Shown: positions 6,217-9,282 of the stretch, in pieces
Numbering within the stretch: position 1 is the first letter of the stretch
Layout: each line of letters begins with the position of its first letter
Made by a program: the position numbers and the translations under genes
The notes under the pieces: model-generated
The model's database searches: none
Told to the model about the DNA's origin: nothing
What the model saw: the letters and a program-made list of their open reading frames with translations, nothing else
NCBI GenBank assembly: GCA_040255445.1
Contig: JBDZUZ010000151.1
Location: forward strand, 1-9,282
Direction: 5' to 3'
DNA length: 9,282 nucleotides
DNA from: JBDZUZ01 sp040255445
Lineage (GTDB): Bacteria; Planctomycetota; Phycisphaerae; Phycisphaerales; UBA1924

Positions 6217-7638
6217 TTACTTGGACGCCAGCAGCACCACATTAAAGATCAGGCTGATCGCCAGCGTCACGCCCAGGGTCCAGATCAGGACCTGCGAGAC
6301 GATCGGCTTGCCCTGACCCACCGCCTGCGAGACCGGGATCTCGGCCGAGGCGGCCGCCTGCGCCTCGGCCGCGGCGAGCTGGCTGAGGTCGTCCGCGGCG
6401 AAGTCCTTGTGCGCCAGCGGCGGGCGCTTGCCGGCCTGGACCGCGCGGAGGTCCGCGATCAGGTCCTTGCAGGTCTGGTAGCGCCTGGCCGGGCTCTTGG
6501 CCATCATCATCTCGATGACCTCGGAGACGCCGGCGGAGAGCTTGGGGTTGACGTGGTCGGGCGGGGCCAGGTCGGCTTTGAGATGCTTGTGCATCACCGC
6601 GGAGGGGTTCTTGCCGTCGAAGGGCACGGCCCCCGTGACCATGTGGTAGAGCGTGGCGCCCAGGGAGTAGATGTCCGCCGGCGGGCCGATGTTGAGCTCG
6701 CCGCGGATCTGCTCGGGGGAGATGTAGTAGGGCGTGCCGAAGGCCTTGCCCTGCTCGGCCTCGGCGGCTTCGCGGTCGGAGATGGCGCGGGCCAGGCCCA
6801 TGTCGGCCAGCTTCGCCATGCCGTCCTTGGTGAGCATGATGTTCTTTGGCTTCACATCGCGGTGGATGAGGCCCTTGGCGTGGGCGTGCTCGAGCGCTTC
6901 GGCGGTCTGGATCGTGATGGTGATCGCGTCCTGCTCGGTGTAGCGGCGGTTCTTGACGATGGTGTCGTAGACCGTCGACCCCTCGACATACTCCATCACG
7001 AAGTAGTGGTAATCGCCGGCCTTGCCCACGTCGTAGGCCTGCACGATGTTGGGGTGGTTCAGCTGCGCCGCAGCGCGGCCCTCGGCGTAGAACCGCTCGA
7101 TGAATTGCGGGTTGCTGGTGAACTTCCGCGGCAGGACCTTGATCGCGACCATGCGGTCGAGGCTGAGCTGCTTGGCCTTGAAGACCGTCGCCATGGCGCC
7201 GGCGCCCAGCTTGCCCAGGATCTTGAAGCCGGGGATCTTCTGGCCCGAGCGTTCCGCGGCGATGATCTCGCGGAGCCGCTGCATCTGGCGGCGGGTGACG
7301 TACTCGTTATCGACGAGGAGCTCGGCCAGCGACCGGCCGCTGGCGCCGGCCGCTGCGGCCGCGGCCGCGGCGGCGGAGCCTTCCTTGGCCTGCGTCAGAC
7401 AGTGCTGGACTTCCTCGGCGGTGGCCAGGCCCTGATCGATGACCAGGCGGCCGACGAGGGTGTCGACGTTGGTGCCGGCCTTGGCGACTTCCTGGAGGAC
7501 TTCCTCGGCGGTGGGGACGGCCGGGCCGGTCGAGCCGAGGCGCGACCCGCCGCGTGTGCCCGCGGCGACACCCCCCGCCTTCGATTTGGAAAGGGGCGAC
7601 GTCTCGCTCATGTCCTGTGGCCGCTGCTCATCACTCAT
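6217..7638 (-). CDS. Tail-anchored Hanks-type Ser/Thr protein kinase
   Basis: Transfers ATP phosphate to Ser/Thr of unknown partner proteins. The 473 residues run: a disordered start; two similar helical repeats (about 61-86 and 104-129, e.g. GRLVIDQGLATAEEV and AELLVDNEYVTRRQM) separated by nine alanines (89-97); the kinase domain from about 137 to 400; an Ala-rich linker; and one membrane helix near 449-470, three residues from the end. Kinase motifs are complete: glycine loop GKLGAGAMATV (142-152), VAIK lysine 167, probable helix-C Glu186, HRDVKPKN (259-266), DMG in place of DFG (279-281), and SPE in place of APE (307-309). The kinase should face the cytoplasm with almost nothing outside, so it lacks an external sensor. 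The repeats resemble the N-terminal domain of type II secretion/pilus ATPases (GspE/MshEN). I chose ATG 7638; a GTG at 7704 would add a poor-looking extension. No ribosome-binding site is visible. Confidence 0.93.
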   Translation of the reverse strand: MSDEQRPQDMSETSPLSKSKAGGVAAGTRGGSRLGSTGPAVPTAEEVLQEVAKAGTNVDTLVGRLVIDQGLATAEEVQHCLTQAKEGSAAAAAAAAAGASGRSLAELLVDNEYVTRRQMQRLREIIAAERSGQKIPGFKILGKLGAGAMATVFKAKQLSLDRMVAIKVLPRKFTSNPQFIERFYAEGRAAAQLNHPNIVQAYDVGKAGDYHYFVMEYVEGSTVYDTIVKNRRYTEQDAITITIQTAEALEHAHAKGLIHRDVKPKNIMLTKDGMAKLADMGLARAISDREAAEAEQGKAFGTPYYISPEQIRGELNIGPPADIYSLGATLYHMVTGAVPFDGKNPSAVMHKHLKADLAPPDHVNPKLSAGVSEVIEMMMAKSPARRYQTCKDLIADLRAVQAGKRPPLAHKDFAADDLSQLAAAEAQAAASAEIPVSQAVGQGKPIVSQVLIWTLGVTLAISLIFNVVLLASK

Positions 7639-7765
7639 ACAGGCCCGGAACGATAGCAAACTGGTGTCGGTCGGCGTTCGGGCGCAACCGACAGCCCGGC
7701 CCACCGCCGGGCCGGACCATGCCGATACGGGCGTGGTCCGCCGGGGTTGCGGGCGGCCGGGGAAC

Positions 7766-7781
7766 CCGCGGTCGACCGCGG
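7766..7781. promoter_or_regulatory. 16-bp perfect palindrome, possible operator
   Basis: CCGCGGTCGACCGCGG reads identically on both strands. It lies about 128 bases upstream of the kinase start in the divergent spacer. A dimeric regulator site is possible. The core is very GC-rich, which raises the chance of coincidence. Confidence 0.3.
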
Positions 7782-7994
7782 ACTATCGGTCGGAACCCGG
7801 CCCCGGGCGCGGCGGGCGCGAGGACGGGGCCTCAATGGGGGCGGATGAGGGGCGTTTCAGATCGCCGAATCCGCCGCATCGGCGGAATCCTCCCAGCCGC
7901 CCGCCGCGTATGCCGATAACAGAGCACCCCGGCCGCGGGGTCGCCGACCATCGGGAGCCGCACACGGACTCTTGACGGAACGCGGGTTTTCTGG

Positions 7995-8051
7995 TTCACT
8001 GGCGGCCGGGTTGCTTCACTGGTTCGTTCTCGGGGCTCCCCGGTTCTCGGG
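7995..8051 (+). repeat. Two pairs of direct repeats upstream of the prepilin gene
   Basis: TTCACTGG occurs at 7995-8002 and 8015-8022, exactly 20 bases apart (about two helical turns). GTTCTCGGG occurs at 8026-8034 and 8043-8051, 17 bases apart. All four lie 100-165 bases before the prepilin start. They could be tandem activator sites or part of the 5' leader. Confidence 0.35.
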
Positions 8052-8158
8052 TCTGCCCGTTCGACAAAGCCGCGTCGCCAATCCTCGGCGCATTCTCCGG
8101 CGTTGTTTTCCGGTTTGTCCCGCGTTTCACCGCGGGCACGACAAGGGGTCACACAGTC

Positions 8159-9055
8159 ATGCGCACCAATCGCTCCCGCGGGTTCACCCTCATCGAGTTG
8201 CTGGTGGTCATCGCGATCATCGCGCTGCTCATCGGCCTGCTGCTGCCCGCGCTGGGCAAGTCGCGGAAGGCGGCGCGGCTCGTGATCAACATGAGCAACC
8301 TGCGGCAGATCACCGCCGCGGCCTTCACGTACAAAGAGGACTACAAGGGCTACATGCCCCTGACGCCGGTGTACGGCCGCGGCTTCACCAAGCCGCCGAA
8401 CCCGGCGCAGCCGCTGAGCGGCATCAGCGGCTGGTGCACCTGGTCCTTCGGCGGCAAGAACAACTCGGGTGGTTGGGTCGGCCGGAACGGCGGAGTCTTC
8501 GATGTGCACGCCGCGGACCGGCCGCTGAACCAGTACATCTATCCCGAAGTCAACTTTGAAGCTCCGCCCTACCCGCAGAAGCTGCAGTCCAACGCTCCGG
8601 CCCGTGAGAACGCTCAGGCCACGGTGTTCCGCGATCCCGGCGACGTGATCGGCCACCAGCAGAACTGGCCGAACAACAACAACAGCCCGTTCTCGAGCTG
8701 CTACGACGACGTCGGCACCAGCTATCACTTCAACGTGAAGTGGTGGGATCAGCTCTACCCGCGTCTGTCCTTCGGCCGGGCGTTTGAGTTCGGAACGCTC
8801 CGGCTCAAGATCGCTGACGCCTATGTCCCCTCGCGTCTGGTCTGGGCGCACGACGAGGCCGCTGACCTTGTGTGCAACAACCCCAGCTCGGCCTTCCGCT
8901 ACAAGAACGGCTACGAGGACATCAACAAGTCCGCGATGGCGTTCATGGACGGGCACGTCGACTATGTCGACGTCACCCCGGGCAACAACCCCGAGGCCTT
9001 CACCAACGACCGCTACACGCTGGTCTTCGAGGACCTGCGCCTCCCGCCGAACTGA
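8159..9055 (+). CDS. Prepilin-type N-terminal cleavage/methylation protein with DGHV motif
   Basis: Secreted or surface protein processed like a type IV pilin or type II secretion pseudopilin. Of 298 residues, the first eight end in Arg-Ser-Arg-Gly; prepilin peptidase should cut after Gly8, leaving Phe9 to be N-methylated, with the key Glu at +5 (Glu13) and the hydrophobic helix LIELLVVIAIIALLIGLLLP (11-30) that anchors or assembles it. The remainder (about 45-298) is a soluble domain rich in Asn, Gly, Trp and Tyr. Near the end, AFMDGHVDYVD (261-271) matches the conserved DGHV part of the prepilin-associated 'H-X9-DG' region common in planctomycetes, but the His ten residues before the Asp is Asp254 here. 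The ATG follows AAGGGG with ten bases of spacing. A terminator 75 bases downstream suggests a single-gene transcript. No pilus assembly genes are nearby, so its role (pseudopilin, surface or substrate-binding protein) is open. Confidence 0.93.
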   Translation: MRTNRSRGFTLIELLVVIAIIALLIGLLLPALGKSRKAARLVINMSNLRQITAAAFTYKEDYKGYMPLTPVYGRGFTKPPNPAQPLSGISGWCTWSFGGKNNSGGWVGRNGGVFDVHAADRPLNQYIYPEVNFEAPPYPQKLQSNAPARENAQATVFRDPGDVIGHQQNWPNNNNSPFSSCYDDVGTSYHFNVKWWDQLYPRLSFGRAFEFGTLRLKIADAYVPSRLVWAHDEAADLVCNNPSSAFRYKNGYEDINKSAMAFMDGHVDYVDVTPGNNPEAFTNDRYTLVFEDLRLPPN

Positions 9056-9129
9056 TCGTGAGCGAGCAGCTCGCCTGATCTGAGGACCCGGGCGGAACCG
9101 CCAGGTCCCCCACGCGTACGAATCCGATG

Positions 9130-9165
9130 CAACGGCCCGGTCCACAAGCCGGGCCGTTGTTCTGT
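9130..9165 (+). terminator. Intrinsic terminator of the prepilin-like gene
   Basis: CAACGGCCCGG (9130-9140) and CCGGGCCGTTG (9149-9159) form a perfect 11-bp GC-rich stem with an 8-base loop, followed by TTCTGT. It lies 75 bases after the stop codon. The T tract is short and interrupted, but stem strength and position fit a rho-independent terminator. Confidence 0.8.
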
Positions 9166-9239
9166 CCGCACCCCGACTTCCTCACCCCGGAGCCGGGCGA
9201 CGCGGCGGACCATCACCCCACGCACCCACGAAGGACGCC

Positions 9240-9282
9240 ATGCGCCCCACGAGCTATCTCCGCGCGCTCACCCCCACCACCC
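9240..9282 (+). CDS. Probable start of a further gene, cut by the window edge
   Basis: ATG at 9240 is preceded by GAAGGA with four bases between AGGA and the ATG, and opens MRPTSYLRALTPTT before the window ends. It lies after the terminator, so it would need its own promoter in 9166-9239, where none is obvious. Only 14 codons are visible, so no function can be given; an N-terminal secretion signal cannot be judged. Confidence 0.4.
   Translation, partial: MRPTSYLRALTPTT

Larger units (their letters stand above)
7639..8158. other. Divergent non-coding region between kinase and prepilin genes
   Basis: These 520 bases separate two divergent genes and should carry both promoters. Open frames here read as Arg/Pro-rich, non-coding translation. 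Visible elements are a 7-bp hairpin at 7694-7712, a 16-bp palindrome at 7766-7781, a 7-bp stem with 3-base loop at 7870-7886, and two direct-repeat pairs at 7995-8051. A possible but weak promoter for the prepilin gene is TTGACG at 7972-7977, then 17 bases, then TTCACT at 7995-8000. Confidence 0.5.

Noticed and set aside
5853..6242. Open frame of 129 codons between kinase and infC
   Set aside because: It overlaps the kinase 3' end and the infC ribosome-binding site, with a Gly/Arg/Pro-rich translation and no family resemblance.
6202..7656. Open frame of 484 codons antisense to the kinase gene
   Set aside because: It mirrors the kinase gene, whose catalytic motifs are unambiguous, and its Gly/Asp/His/Leu-rich translation is typical of an antisense shadow.
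7635..7835. 66-codon minus-strand frame ending in an ATGA overlap with the kinase start
   Set aside because: The overlap looks like translational coupling, but the product is almost only Arg, Pro, Gly, Ser and Ala, and no ribosome-binding site supports it. Probably chance.
7832..9145. Open frame of 437 codons antisense to the prepilin-like gene
   Set aside because: It covers a clear prepilin gene and its terminator; the translation is Arg/Val/Ala-rich without domain motifs.

Overview
This looks like a stretch of chromosome from a GC-rich bacterium, most likely a member of the Planctomycetota and perhaps of the class Phycisphaerae. The assignment is an inference. It rests on a GC-rich, mostly housekeeping gene set that includes a Hanks-type Ser/Thr kinase, a large prepilin-type protein of the 'FTLIELLVVIAIIALLIGLLLPAL...FMDGHV' kind that is abundant in planctomycetes and relatives, genes that often lack a strong Shine-Dalgarno site, and an initiation factor IF3 with a long charged tail. 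No rRNA, tRNA, CRISPR array, transposase or phage gene was seen.

Layout. (1) 1-2985, plus strand: the 5'-truncated nucleotide-excision-repair gene uvrA. (2) 2986-3173: a short convergent spacer with two different arrays of 8-bp period and a perfect 12-bp hairpin. (3) 3174-3461, minus: a small hypothetical protein that probably starts at TTG. (4) 3720-5045, plus: a MacB/FtsX-type ABC transporter permease with no ATPase gene beside it. (5) 5081-5118: a clear intrinsic terminator for infC, sitting between the converging permease and infC genes. (6) 5145-5849, minus: infC (IF3), which appears to start at the rare codon ATC behind a good AGGAG; rpmI and rplT do not follow it. (7) 5850-6216: non-coding leader or spacer. 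(8) 6217-7638, minus: a tail-anchored Ser/Thr protein kinase with an N-terminal pair of GspE/MshEN-like helical repeats. (9) 7639-8158: a divergent non-coding region with a 16-bp palindrome and paired direct repeats. (10) 8159-9055, plus: a prepilin-like secreted or surface protein followed by a good terminator at 9130-9165. (11) 9240 onward: the probable start of another gene, cut by the window edge.

The genes do not form one operon or pathway. They are mostly single-gene units in alternating orientation covering DNA repair, translation initiation, signalling and membrane or surface functions. I found no convincing new multi-gene system. The observations most worth a second look are the ATC start of infC, the octamer-period arrays beside uvrA, the unusual UvrA features (a missing CxxC pair and an insert of about 40 residues in the second ATPase domain) and the domain make-up of the kinase.
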